A stretch of 64,000 nt of DNA, from contig NZ_QEXM01000033.1 of the NCBI RefSeq assembly GCF_004127445.1, positions 62,001-126,000 on the forward strand, read 5' to 3'. Both the position numbers and the translations under genes were made by a program. Shown here in pieces: positions 44,863 to 53,039 of this stretch. The notes under the pieces are model-generated. The model made no database searches. It saw only the letters and a list, made by a program, of their open reading frames with translations, and was not told the origin of the DNA. The first letter of the stretch is position 1. Each line of letters begins with the position of its first letter. This DNA comes from Streptomyces alfalfae (GTDB lineage: Bacteria; Actinomycetota; Actinomycetes; Streptomycetales; Streptomycetaceae).

Positions 44863-46165
44863 AGGTCGGCCGATTTCTTCTGCAGGGCGCTGTATCCGGA
44901 GGTGTCGGCGCGGTCGTTGACCGCGACGTTGTTGGGGTCGCCCTTCAGGTAGATCTCCTCGGCTTCAGGGGTTCCCAGCCATTTCAGGAGGCCCTTGCCC
45001 GCGTCGACGTTCTTGGCCTTCTTCGCGATGAGGAATCCGTCGATCGGCGCCTCCACCGCGTCCTGTCCGTACGCGGAGTCGATCTCGGGGAAGGCGAAGA
45101 AGTCGATGTCGTCGCGCTCGTCGGCGGGGAACTGCTGGCCCGGGTGCGGCATTCCGAAGACGGCCATGCCCGTCTTGCGCCGCTGGAGGCCCTGGCCCGC
45201 CTCCTCCCACGTACGGCCGAGTGCGCCCTTCTGGTAGTACGGCATGAGTTCCCGCCACAGGTCGAAGACCTTCTTGACCTTGTTGTCGGTCCAGGACTCC
45301 TCGCCCGCCATCAGGGCCTTGTGGAAGTCGTAGCCGTTCAGGCGCAGGTTGATGTAGTCGAAGGTGCCCATGGCGGGCCAGCCGTCCTTGTCGCAGAACG
45401 CGACGGGAATGCCGTCCTTGTGCATCGTCCTCGCCAGAGCGATGAAATCGCCCCAGTTCTCGGCCTGTTCGTACCCGTGCTTCTCGAAGAAGCTCTTGCG
45501 GTGGAAGACGGCCCACGGATAGTAGTAGTACGGAACGAAATACTGCTTGCCCGCATGGGTCGACTGGCCCTTGAGGGCCTGGGAGAAGCCGCTGAAACCC
45601 TTCCAGACGTCTCTGTTGTCGACGAGGAGACCCTTCTCCGCGAAGTACTGCATGCGGTAGCCGGCGAACCACATGAAGACGTCGTCCGGAGTGGCGCGAA
45701 GACAACGCGTGATGTTCTGCTGGAATTCGTTGTGCTCCGTCGTATGGACCTGGACCGTCTTGCCCGTCTTCTTCTCGTACGCGTCGAAGGCGTCCTGGAA
45801 GGCCTTCTTCGGCACGGCATCCGAGGAGTTGGACCCCATGGTGGCTTCGTTCTTCTTGCCGCCGGGCTTTTCGCCGCAGGCGGCCAGCAGCGCGGGAAGC
45901 GTGACGGCGCCGGCGCCGGCGGCCGTTCCACGCAGGAGACTTCGCCGGGACATCCGATGTCCCCGCGCGCCTTCCGGCTCGACGGGGCCGCTGAACGATG
46001 ACGGTGCCATGTCCCCCTCCTCGGGGTGCAACCGAACACAACCGAACGCGAGAGTGGGATCTCACTCCCACGCGGCAGACGCGTCAAGGGTTTTCGCGCG
46101 GAGCACCCGAACCGTTACGACCCCTCTTCCAACACAGACCAACACGGCCTACCGTAAGCGCGCAC

Positions 46166-46184
46166 TGCATGACACGTACATGCA
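46166..46184 (+). promoter_or_regulatory. Inverted repeat upstream of the alpha-galactosidase
   Basis: TGCATG-ACACGTA-CATGCA is a perfect inverted repeat with 6-bp arms, 35 bases before the alpha-galactosidase ATG in the divergent promoter region. It is a possible sugar-regulator site (inference). Confidence 0.4.
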
Positions 46185-46219
46185 AATCCCCTCTTGAGCG
46201 CGTACGGAGGAACGTAACG

Positions 46220-48295
46220 ATGCGTCATCTCCCGTCCCGTACCACCGGCCGAAGAGTGGTCGGGTCACTGGTCACGGCGCTGTTGTGCGTGGGCGGGCTC
46301 GCCGCCCCCACCGCCGCGCGTGACGGCGCCGAGCGCCCCGCGACCGACGGTGCCGCCGCGGAGCAGACCGCCGCCGACCCCGCCGTGAAGCTTCCCGACG
46401 GCCTGGCGGCGACCCCGCCCATGGGCTTCAACAACTGGAACTCCACGCACTGCAGGGCCGAGTTCGACGAGGCCATGGTCAAGGGGATCGCGGACATCTT
46501 CGTCGAGAAGGGCCTGAAGGACGCGGGCTACGAGTACGTCAACCTCGACGACTGCTGGGCCCTGCCCGAGCGCGACGTGAACGGCAAGCTCGTCCCCGAC
46601 CCCAAGCGCTTCCCGCAGGGGATCAAGGCCGTCGCCGACTACGTCCACAGCAAGGGCCTCAAGATCGGCATCTACACCAGCGCGGGCACCAAGACCTGCA
46701 ACTCCGCGGGCTTCCCCGGCGCCCTCGGCCATGAGCGCAGCGACGCCCAGCAGTTCGCGGAGTGGGGCATCGACTACCTCAAGTACGACAACTGCAACAA
46801 CCAGGGCGTCGACGCCAAGCAGCGCTACACCACGATGCGCGACGCGCTGAAGGCCGCGTCCGAGACCACCGGGCGGCCCATCGTCTACAGCATCTGCGAG
46901 TGGGGCGAGAACAAACCCTGGGAGTGGGCGGCCGACGTCGGGCACCTGTGGCGCACCACCGGTGACATCAGCGACACCTGGGGCTCCATGCTGTCGATCA
47001 TGAAGCAGAACCTCCCGCTCGCGAAGCACGCGGGCCCCGGGCACTGGAACGACCCGGACATGCTGGAGGTCGGCAACGGCGGCATGACCGACACCGAGTA
47101 CCGCACCCACTTCTCGATGTGGTCGATCATGGCCGCGCCCCTGCTCATCGGCTCCGACCTGCGCAAGGCATCCCCCGAGACCTTCGAGATCCTCGGCAAC
47201 GAAGAGGTCATCGCCGTCGACCAGGACCCGCTGGGCAAACAGGGCGAGGTGCTCTCGTCGGAGGCGGGGCGCTGGGTCGTCGCCAAGGAGATGAAGGACG
47301 GCAGCCGCGCCGTCGCCCTCTTCAACGAGACCGGCACCGCCCAGTCCGTCTCCACGACCGCGAAGGCGGTCGGCCTGCCGGACGCCGCCGGGTACACGCT
47401 GCGCGATCTGTGGCGGCACAAGAGCTACAACACCGCCGGCCGCATCTCGGCCACGGTGCCCGCGCACGGCACCGTCCTGCTGCGCGTCGCGGCCGACGGC
47501 GCCTGGGCGAAGCAGCCGCCGGCCGTCGAACTCGGCGCCGAGGGCGCGGCGCTGGTGGAGGCCGGAAAGCGGACGGGGCTCACCTCCGAGGTCACCAACC
47601 TCGGCCGTACCTCCGCGCACCGGGTCGCCGTCACGCTGAGCGGCCCCTCCGGCTGGCGCCTGAAGCCCGCCACGTCCACCACCGCGCGCTCCCTGCGTAC
47701 GGGGAAGAAGCTCACCACGGCCTGGTCGGTCACCGCGCCGTCGGGCACGACCTCGGGGACGTACGACCTGACCCTGAAGACCACATACCGCTCACCGCAG
47801 GGCACCCGGGCCGACAGCGTGCTGCCGCTGACGGCGACCGTGGTCGTCGCACCCCCCGCGGGCGACTCGGTGCTCGGCGACCTGCCATGGGTCTCGGCGA
47901 CCAACGGCTGGGGCCCGGTCGAACGCAACACCAGCAACGGCGAGAACGCCGCGGGCGACGGCAACCCGCTCACCATCGGCGGCAAGACCTACGCCAAGGG
48001 CCTCGGCGTCCACGCGCCGAGCAGCGTCGAGTACTACGCCGGCGCGGCCTGCGAGAAGGTCACCGCGTCCGTCGGCGTCGACGACGAGAAGCTGACGCGG
48101 GGCACGGTCGCCTTCGAGATCTGGGCGGACACGAAGAAGGTCGCCTCCACCGGCGTCCTCACCAACGCCATGCCGGCACAAGAACTCTCGGCCGACGTGA
48201 CGGGCGCGCGGGTCGTCCGCCTCACCGTGACGGACGGCGGCGACGGCATCGACTCGGACCACGCGGACTGGGCGGAGGCGGTGTTGAGCTGTTGA
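46220..48295 (+). CDS. Secreted alpha-galactosidase, GH27 with NEW3 and NPCBM modules
   Basis: 691 residues with a signal peptide (RRVVGSLVTALLCVGGLAAPTAA). The GH27 catalytic barrel (about 58-330) shows MGFNNWNSTHC, EYVNLDDCWALPERD, GIYTSAGTKTC, nucleophile-bearing YLKYDNCNNQG, and the acid/base segment GPGHWNDPDMLEVGNGGM. A beta-sandwich domain follows (about 335-430). Then comes a NEW3/alpha-galactosidase-associated domain (TSEVTNLGRTSAHRVAVTLSGPSGW, about 450-545) and a C-terminal NPCBM/CBM51 module (LPWVSATNGWGPVERNTSNGENAAGDGNPLTIGGKTYAKGLGVHAPS onward). It hydrolyses terminal alpha-galactosides outside the cell. The ATG at 46220 follows GGAGGAA. It diverges from the broken sugar-binding gene. 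Confidence 0.94.
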   Translation: MRHLPSRTTGRRVVGSLVTALLCVGGLAAPTAARDGAERPATDGAAAEQTAADPAVKLPDGLAATPPMGFNNWNSTHCRAEFDEAMVKGIADIFVEKGLKDAGYEYVNLDDCWALPERDVNGKLVPDPKRFPQGIKAVADYVHSKGLKIGIYTSAGTKTCNSAGFPGALGHERSDAQQFAEWGIDYLKYDNCNNQGVDAKQRYTTMRDALKAASETTGRPIVYSICEWGENKPWEWAADVGHLWRTTGDISDTWGSMLSIMKQNLPLAKHAGPGHWNDPDMLEVGNGGMTDTEYRTHFSMWSIMAAPLLIGSDLRKASPETFEILGNEEVIAVDQDPLGKQGEVLSSEAGRWVVAKEMKDGSRAVALFNETGTAQSVSTTAKAVGLPDAAGYTLRDLWRHKSYNTAGRISATVPAHGTVLLRVAADGAWAKQPPAVELGAEGAALVEAGKRTGLTSEVTNLGRTSAHRVAVTLSGPSGWRLKPATSTTARSLRTGKKLTTAWSVTAPSGTTSGTYDLTLKTTYRSPQGTRADSVLPLTATVVVAPPAGDSVLGDLPWVSATNGWGPVERNTSNGENAAGDGNPLTIGGKTYAKGLGVHAPSSVEYYAGAACEKVTASVGVDDEKLTRGTVAFEIWADTKKVASTGVLTNAMPAQELSADVTGARVVRLTVTDGGDGIDSDHADWAEAVLSC

Positions 48296-48345
48296 ACTTT
48301 GAGGTGAAGGGTGTGGGTGTGTGAGCCCGGGGGGGCGTGTGGGGC

Positions 48346-48792
48346 TGGAGCTCACGTGCGGGCTGGGGCTCACGTGTGGGCTGGGGAGGTGTGTGAGGCT
48401 GGTGCCCGCATGTGGCCTGGGCAGGTGTGGGGCTGAGGCTCACGTGTGACCTGGGCAGATGTCTGGGGCTGGGGCCCATACGTTACCGAGGCACATATGT
48501 GACTGGGCCTCACGCGTGACCCCGGGGCGGGTGAGGCTGAGGCTCACATGTGACCGAGCCACAGATGTGACTGGGTCGCAAATGCGGCCGAGGCGCGTGT
48601 GTGACCGAGGCTCAGACGTGACCGAAGACCACACGTGACCCAGGCTCACACGTGACCGAGTCTCACCCGCAACCCAGGCACGCATATGACTGGACCTCAC
48701 ACGCACCCGAGGCACAAGCGAGACCCAGTCACAAAGATGACCTAGGCACATACCTAACCGAGGCACACACCTGACCAAGCCTCACTACACCC
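48346..48792. repeat. Degenerate tandem array in a strict 17-bp register
   Basis: The 517-base gap 48296-48812 is filled by about 25 diverged copies of a 17-bp unit, consensus CGAGGCTCACACGTGAC. In the 3' part, unit ends fall at 48503, 48520, 48554, 48571, 48588, 48605, 48622, 48639, 48656, 48673, 48690, 48707, 48724, 48741, 48758 and 48775, all in one 17-base phase. The 5' part is G/T-richer and shifted by 1-2 bases. The unit core CACACGTGAC is nearly palindromic. It lies between the convergent alpha-galactosidase and ROK genes. No RNA gene or convincing ORF is seen (the period is not a multiple of three). Confidence 0.85.
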
Positions 48793-48812
48793 CCAGGCAC
48801 AACCGCGCCCCC

Positions 48813-49838
48813 TCACCGCACCCCCACCGCCCCATTCACCCCAGCAGTCACAGCACCACCCACCGCACCACCCACCGCACCGCTGGCCTCACCGCTGGCC
48901 CCGCCCCGCGCCCCACCGCTGAGCGCCGCCGCAGCCGCCCCCACGAGCCCCGCGTCCGTACCCATGAGCGCGGGCGCCACCGTGAGGTCACGTACGAAGG
49001 ACAGCGTGGCGTACTCGCGCAAGCACCGGCGCAGCGGTGTGAACAGGACGTCGCCCGCCTTGCCCACTCCCCCGCCGATCACCGCGATGTCGATCTCGAC
49101 GAGCGTGGCCGTGGCGGCGATGCCGGCGGCGAGGGCCTTGGCCGCGCGTTCGAAGGAGGCGATGGCCAGCGGGTCACCCGCGCGGGCGGCGTCGGCCACC
49201 GCCGCCGCCGAGGTGTCGCCGTCGGGGCCGGGGAGCCAGCCGCTCTCCACGGCGCGGCGGGCGATGTTCGGACCGCTGGCGATGCGTTCGACGCAGCCGC
49301 GCGCACCGCACGGGCAGGGATCGCCGTCGAGGTCGACGCTGATGTGACCGATGTGACCGGCGTTGCCCGTGGGGCCGGGGTGGAGCTTGCCGCCGAGCAC
49401 GAGGCCGCCGCCGACGCCGGTGGAGACGACGAGGCAGAGCGCGTTGTCGTGGCCCCGGGCGGCGCCCTGCCAGTGTTCGGCAGCGGTCATGGCCACGCCG
49501 TCGCCGACCAGTTCGACGGGGAGGCCGCCGGTCACCGCGCGGACGCGTTCGACGAGGGGGTAGCCGCGCCAGCCGGGGACGTTGACGGGGCTGACCGTGC
49601 CGGCCGACGCGTCCACCGGGCCCGCGCTGCCGATGCCGACGGCGGACGCTCTGCCCCACAGCCCGCTGGAGGTCAGTTCGCCGAGGACCTCCTCGGCCGC
49701 CCGCATCACCGTGTCGCCGTCCTCGTGCGCGGGCGTCGGCCGCTGGGCGCGCAGCAGTATGCGCCCCTCCCGGTCCACCAGGGCGCCGGCGATCTTGGTG
49801 CCGCCGATGTCGAGTGCGGCGACGAGGTCCATGTGCAT
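48813..49838 (-). CDS. ROK family protein (glucokinase/fructokinase type)
   Basis: 341 residues. ATP-binding and ROK features are LVAALDIGGTKIAGALVDREGRIL (phosphate 1), VGIGSAGPVD, PVELVGDGVAMTAAEHWQGAARG (catalytic Asp), LVVSTGVGGGLVLGGKL, and the zinc segment GHIGHISVDLDGDPCPCGARGCVERIASGPN. IDIAVIGGGVGKAG closes the fold. There is no N-terminal HTH, so it is a sugar kinase and not a repressor. The tail is a low-complexity Gly/Ala/Val run (GGARGGASGEASGAVGGAV and on) of about 35 residues that borders the repeat array and is probably an extension by repeat expansion. It is divergent from the LacI gene across a palindromic operator. Confidence 0.9.
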   Translation of the reverse strand: MHMDLVAALDIGGTKIAGALVDREGRILLRAQRPTPAHEDGDTVMRAAEEVLGELTSSGLWGRASAVGIGSAGPVDASAGTVSPVNVPGWRGYPLVERVRAVTGGLPVELVGDGVAMTAAEHWQGAARGHDNALCLVVSTGVGGGLVLGGKLHPGPTGNAGHIGHISVDLDGDPCPCGARGCVERIASGPNIARRAVESGWLPGPDGDTSAAAVADAARAGDPLAIASFERAAKALAAGIAATATLVEIDIAVIGGGVGKAGDVLFTPLRRCLREYATLSFVRDLTVAPALMGTDAGLVGAAAAALSGGARGGASGEASGAVGGAVGGAVTAGVNGAVGVR

Positions 49839-49901
49839 CTGTGTCGGGTCTCCTGTGTCTGAGCAGGCCGGAGAGTGCGAAGGTCAGTCTCTCTTGCATC
49901 T

Positions 49902-49913
49902 GACAACGTTGTC
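49902..49913. promoter_or_regulatory. LacI-type operator between the ROK kinase and LacI regulator
   Basis: GACAACGTTGTC is a perfect 12-bp palindrome with central CG, the form typical of LacI/GalR-family sites. It lies in the divergent promoter region, 64 bases before the ROK start, and is probably bound by the LacI protein. Confidence 0.7.
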
Positions 49914-49956
49914 CAGGCCCTATGCTCGACGCCACACGCTCGTGGACCACCACATT

Positions 49957-50028
49957 GGACCACCACGTGGGTCACCGCTCGGACCACCCCACGGACCACC
50001 ACGTGGGTCACCGCACGGACCACCGCAG
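49957..50028. repeat. Tandem duplication of a 36-bp element with CCACGTGG cores
   Basis: Bases 49957-49992 and 49993-50028 match at 33 of 36 positions. Each copy contains the palindrome CCACGTGG and the words GGACCACC and GTCACC. A partial third copy (GGACCACC at 49944) precedes them. They lie in the leader ahead of the LacI GTG start and may be additional binding sites. Confidence 0.8.
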
Positions 50029-50116
50029 GGACGGCCTCGCGGACGATCCCATGGATGGACCGGTGGCCCAGGACGACCCGGACGACCCAGTGGACGACAG
50101 GACAGGACAGCGCACC

Positions 50117-51157
50117 GTGGCAGAGACCGCCGCCCGACGACCCGCCAGCCGCTACGGCAACCGTCCGACCATGAAGGACGTCGCCGCACGTGCGGGAGTC
50201 GGCCTGAAGACGGTCTCCCGCGTCGTGAACGGCGAACCGGGCGTCACCCCCGACACCGAGCGCCGCGTGCAGGAGGCCATCGAGGCCCTCGGCTTCCGGC
50301 GCAACGACAGCGCGCGCGTGCTGCGCAAGGGCCGCACCGCCAGCATCGGGCTCGTCCTCGAAGACCTGGCCGACCCCTTCTACGGCCCGCTGAGCCGTGC
50401 CGTGGAGGAGGTCGCACGGGCGCACGGGGCGTTGCTCATCAACGGGTCGAGCGCCGAGGACCCGGACCGCGAGCAGGAACTGGTGCTCGCGCTCTGCGCG
50501 CGCCGGGTCGACGGCCTCGTGATCATCCCGGCCGCCGACGACCACCGCTACCTTGAGCCGGAGATCGCCGCCGGTGTCGCGACCGTCTTCGTCGACCGTC
50601 CCGCGGGGAAGATCGACGCCGACGCGGTGCTCTCCGACAGCTTCGGCGGGGCGCGGGACGGCGTGGCGCACCTCATCGCGCACGGCCACCGCCGCATCGG
50701 CTTCATCGGCGACCAGCCGCGCATCCACACCGCGATAGAGCGGCTGCGCGGCTACCGCGCCGCGATGGAGGACGCGGAGATCCCCGTCGACGAGGCATGG
50801 GTCTCGCTGGGCCTGACCGATCCGGAGCGGGTCCGGGCCGCGGCCGAGGAGATGCTGGCGGGACCCGACCCCGTGACGGCGATCTTCGCGGGCAACAACC
50901 GCGTGACCGTGACCGTCGTACGGGTCCTGGCCGCACTCGACCGCCCGGTCGCCCTGGTCGGCTTCGACGACATCGAGCTGGCGGATCTGCTCGACCCGGG
51001 CGTGACCGTCGTCGCGCAGGACGCGGCGCAGCTCGGCAGGACGGCGGCGGAGCGGCTGTTCCGGCAGCTCGACGGCGCGTCCGGGGCTCCGGAGCGGGTC
51101 GAGCTGCCGACGCGGCTCATCCAGCGCGGCTCGGGCGAGCTGCCGCCGGCGGGCTGA
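50117..51157 (+). CDS. LacI family transcriptional regulator
   Basis: 346 residues from GTG 50117 (AGGACAG eight bases upstream). An open frame runs further upstream to 49922 but encodes only the His/Asp-rich translation of the 36-bp repeats, so it is not used. The LacI helix-turn-helix is RPTMKDVAARAGVGLKTVSRVVNGEPGVTPDTERRVQEAIEALGFRRN; the periplasmic-binding-like sensor has IGLVLEDLADPFYGPLSRAVEEVA, LVIIPAADDHRYL, HLIAHGHRRIGFIGD and VALVGFDDIELADLLDPGVTVVAQD. It likely controls the adjacent ROK kinase and itself. The stop is 15 bases from the convergent kinase gene. Confidence 0.93.
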   Translation: MAETAARRPASRYGNRPTMKDVAARAGVGLKTVSRVVNGEPGVTPDTERRVQEAIEALGFRRNDSARVLRKGRTASIGLVLEDLADPFYGPLSRAVEEVARAHGALLINGSSAEDPDREQELVLALCARRVDGLVIIPAADDHRYLEPEIAAGVATVFVDRPAGKIDADAVLSDSFGGARDGVAHLIAHGHRRIGFIGDQPRIHTAIERLRGYRAAMEDAEIPVDEAWVSLGLTDPERVRAAAEEMLAGPDPVTAIFAGNNRVTVTVVRVLAALDRPVALVGFDDIELADLLDPGVTVVAQDAAQLGRTAAERLFRQLDGASGAPERVELPTRLIQRGSGELPPAG

Positions 51158-51172
51158 CGGGCCCGGGGGCGG

Positions 51173-52942
51173 TCAGCAGGTGGGCAGGCCGGGCAGCGGC
51201 TCGTCGTTGTCGCCGCCCTTGATGTAGACGTCGCTGACGAAGACGCCGGTGTTGCCGCTGTCGTCGTCGGTCTTGGCCCACCAGACGTTCGTCCACTCGC
51301 CGTACGTCTCGCGGCGGCCCAGGTTCTGCTGGCAGTAGAAGTAGTTGGTGCCGGCCTTCAGCGTGCCCGCCGCGGCCCCCGCCGCGGTGTACGACGTCGC
51401 GGTGCGCCACACCGCGCAGTGGTACTTGCCGCCGCCCACCGGATGGCAGACAGGGGCCGCGCCGCCGCCGGACCCGTCCTTGTCGTCCCTGTCGTCGGGC
51501 CCTGCGGTGGAGCCGTCCTGGCGCGACGCGGGCCCATCCTCGCCCGACCCCTTCTCGCCGCCGCGTTCCTCGCCCTCGCCCGCCGCCTTGTCCCCGTCCT
51601 TGCCCTTGTCGCGTCCTGTCACCTCGTCGCCACCGCCGTCGGGGTGCTTCGCGTCCGGTTCGCGCGACTCCTCCTTGTCCCGCTTCGACGCCTCGGTGTC
51701 CCTCGCACCGCCGCCCAGCGGACCCCTGCTCCCGTCGTCGGCCACGCCGGAACCGTCCGCGGCCGTGTCCTGCCGCCCCTGGCCGCCGTCGTCCCTGCCG
51801 CCCAGGTACGCCGCGGTCGCCCCGGTCGCCGCGAGGACCACCGCGACAGCGGCGGCGGCGAGCAGGGCCCGGCCTCCGCGCGGGCGTCGCGCGCTCCGGG
51901 TCTCCGCCCGGCCCGAGGAGGCCGAGGTCACGACGGAAGGCGGTGGCCCGAACCCCTGCGGGGGGCCGTCGGGAATGCTGCGCCGCGTGCTCTCGTACGC
52001 CCGCGGCACGGCTTCGCGCTGCCCCTGCGGCCCGCTCCCGGGAGCGCCGCCCGCCGCCACGTCGGCGAGGAGCCGCCCCGCCGCCCCGGCGTCGGGGCGC
52101 GCCTGCGGCTCCTTGTGCAGGAGCTGCTTGAGGACGGGCGCCAGCGGGCCCGAGCGCTGCGGCTCGGGCAGCGGGTCGGCGACGATCGCGGTGAGCGTCG
52201 ACCACGTCGACGTACGGCGGAAGGGCGAGGAGCCCTCGACCGCGGCGTACAGCGTGGCGCCGAGTGCCCAGACGTCGGACGCGGGGCCCGGGTCGTGGCC
52301 CTGGGCGCGCTCGGGCGCGAGGTAGTCCAGGGAGCCGACCAGTTCGCCGCTGCGGGTCAGCCGGGTGGCCGAGCCGTCGTTCGGGTCCTCCATCGTGGCG
52401 ATGCCGAAGTCGGTGAGGACGACGCGTCCGACCGGGACCTCTCCCGCCCCGGCAGAACCGTGGGCCCGAGGCGTCTCCAGGAGGATGTTGCCCGGCTTGA
52501 CGTCGCGGTGCAGGACGCCGACGCGGTGGGCGGCGGACAGGGCCTCCATGACCTTGGCGCCGATGGCCGCGGCCTCCCGGGGTGTGAGGGCGCCGCGCTC
52601 GCGCAGCACATCGTCCAGGGACGGCCCGTCCACCAGCTCCATGACGATGAGGGGCCGCCCCTCGACCTCCGCGACGTCGTGCACGGCGACGACGCCGGGG
52701 TGGCGGACCCGGGCCGCCGCGCGCGCCTCGCGCTGCATGCGCAGGCGCAGGTCGTCCAGCTCGGGCCCCGCCGCGTCCGTGTACGTGCGCAGTTCCTTGA
52801 CCGCGACTTCGCGGTGCAGCACCTCGTCGACGGCGCGCCATACGACGCCCATCCCGCCGCGCCCGAGCTGCGCGGTCACGCGATAGCGCCCCGCGAGGAG
52901 TCTGCCCGCGCCGCCCGTATGTCCCTGATCCCCCGACAACAC
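51173..52942 (-). CDS. Membrane Ser/Thr protein kinase (Hanks type) with extracellular domain
   Basis: 589 residues from GTG 52942. The kinase domain (about 18-285) contains YRVTAQLGRGGMGVVWRAVDEVLHREVAVKEL (P-loop and Lys), the catalytic loop VLHRDVKPGNILLE, DFGIATMED, the activation/P+1 region SGELVGSLDYLAPERA and ASDVWALGATLYAAVEG. A juxtamembrane Pro-rich stretch leads to one helix (ALLAAAAVAVVLAATGATAAYLGG, about 375-400). Next is a long charged disordered linker (repeated DK/GE-rich, about 400-490) and then a small Cys-containing extracellular module (CHPVGGGKYHCAVWRTATSYTAAGAAAGTLKAGTNYFYCQQNLG... ending GLPTC). No PASTA repeats occur. The outer domain probably senses a ligand or surface state. 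Confidence 0.92.
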   Translation of the reverse strand: MLSGDQGHTGGAGRLLAGRYRVTAQLGRGGMGVVWRAVDEVLHREVAVKELRTYTDAAGPELDDLRLRMQREARAAARVRHPGVVAVHDVAEVEGRPLIVMELVDGPSLDDVLRERGALTPREAAAIGAKVMEALSAAHRVGVLHRDVKPGNILLETPRAHGSAGAGEVPVGRVVLTDFGIATMEDPNDGSATRLTRSGELVGSLDYLAPERAQGHDPGPASDVWALGATLYAAVEGSSPFRRTSTWSTLTAIVADPLPEPQRSGPLAPVLKQLLHKEPQARPDAGAAGRLLADVAAGGAPGSGPQGQREAVPRAYESTRRSIPDGPPQGFGPPPSVVTSASSGRAETRSARRPRGGRALLAAAAVAVVLAATGATAAYLGGRDDGGQGRQDTAADGSGVADDGSRGPLGGGARDTEASKRDKEESREPDAKHPDGGGDEVTGRDKGKDGDKAAGEGEERGGEKGSGEDGPASRQDGSTAGPDDRDDKDGSGGGAAPVCHPVGGGKYHCAVWRTATSYTAAGAAAGTLKAGTNYFYCQQNLGRRETYGEWTNVWWAKTDDDSGNTGVFVSDVYIKGGDNDEPLPGLPTC

Positions 52943-53039
52943 CGCTGCCCCGTCCCTGCGACACCACGCTCTGTGGCGTACAGACTACGGGGCGGCGGTG
53001 ACAGGAGAGGTCGGCCGTCACCTGTACGGGTCGGCGTGC

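Larger units (their letters stand above)
44532..46010 (-). pseudogene. ABC transporter sugar-binding lipoprotein with lost C-terminus
   Basis: 492-residue frame from ATG 46010 (GAGGAGGGGG upstream). The N-terminus is a twin-arginine lipoprotein signal (MSRRSLLRGT, then LPALLAAC lipobox). The family 1 binding-protein body follows (GKTVQVHTTEHNEFQQNI, FMWFAGYRMQYFAEKGLL, VPYYYYPWAVFHRKSFFEKHG, DGWPAMGTFDYINLRLNGYDFHKAL, WTDNKVKKVFDLW, FFAFPEIDSAYG, EAPIDGFLIAKKAKNVDAGKGLLKWL). Family similarity stops near SGYSALQKKSADLAG (about base 44855). The rest (RRRFTFPLFAPGDGGS and onward) is arginine/proline-rich read-through. The usual last 60-80 residues and both permease genes are absent. It is probably a non-functional remnant of an ABC alpha-galactoside importer next to the alpha-galactosidase. 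Confidence 0.82.

Noticed and set aside
48440..48778. A 112-codon minus-strand frame inside the 17-bp array
   Set aside because: The frame stays open only because the repeats lack stops. The 17-bp period rotates through reading frames, codon use is unlike the neighbours, and there is no RBS.
49922..50116. N-terminal extension of the LacI protein encoded by the 36-bp repeats
   Set aside because: His/Asp-rich translation of repeat DNA with no place in the LacI fold; GTG 50117 has an RBS and the right distance to the helix-turn-helix.
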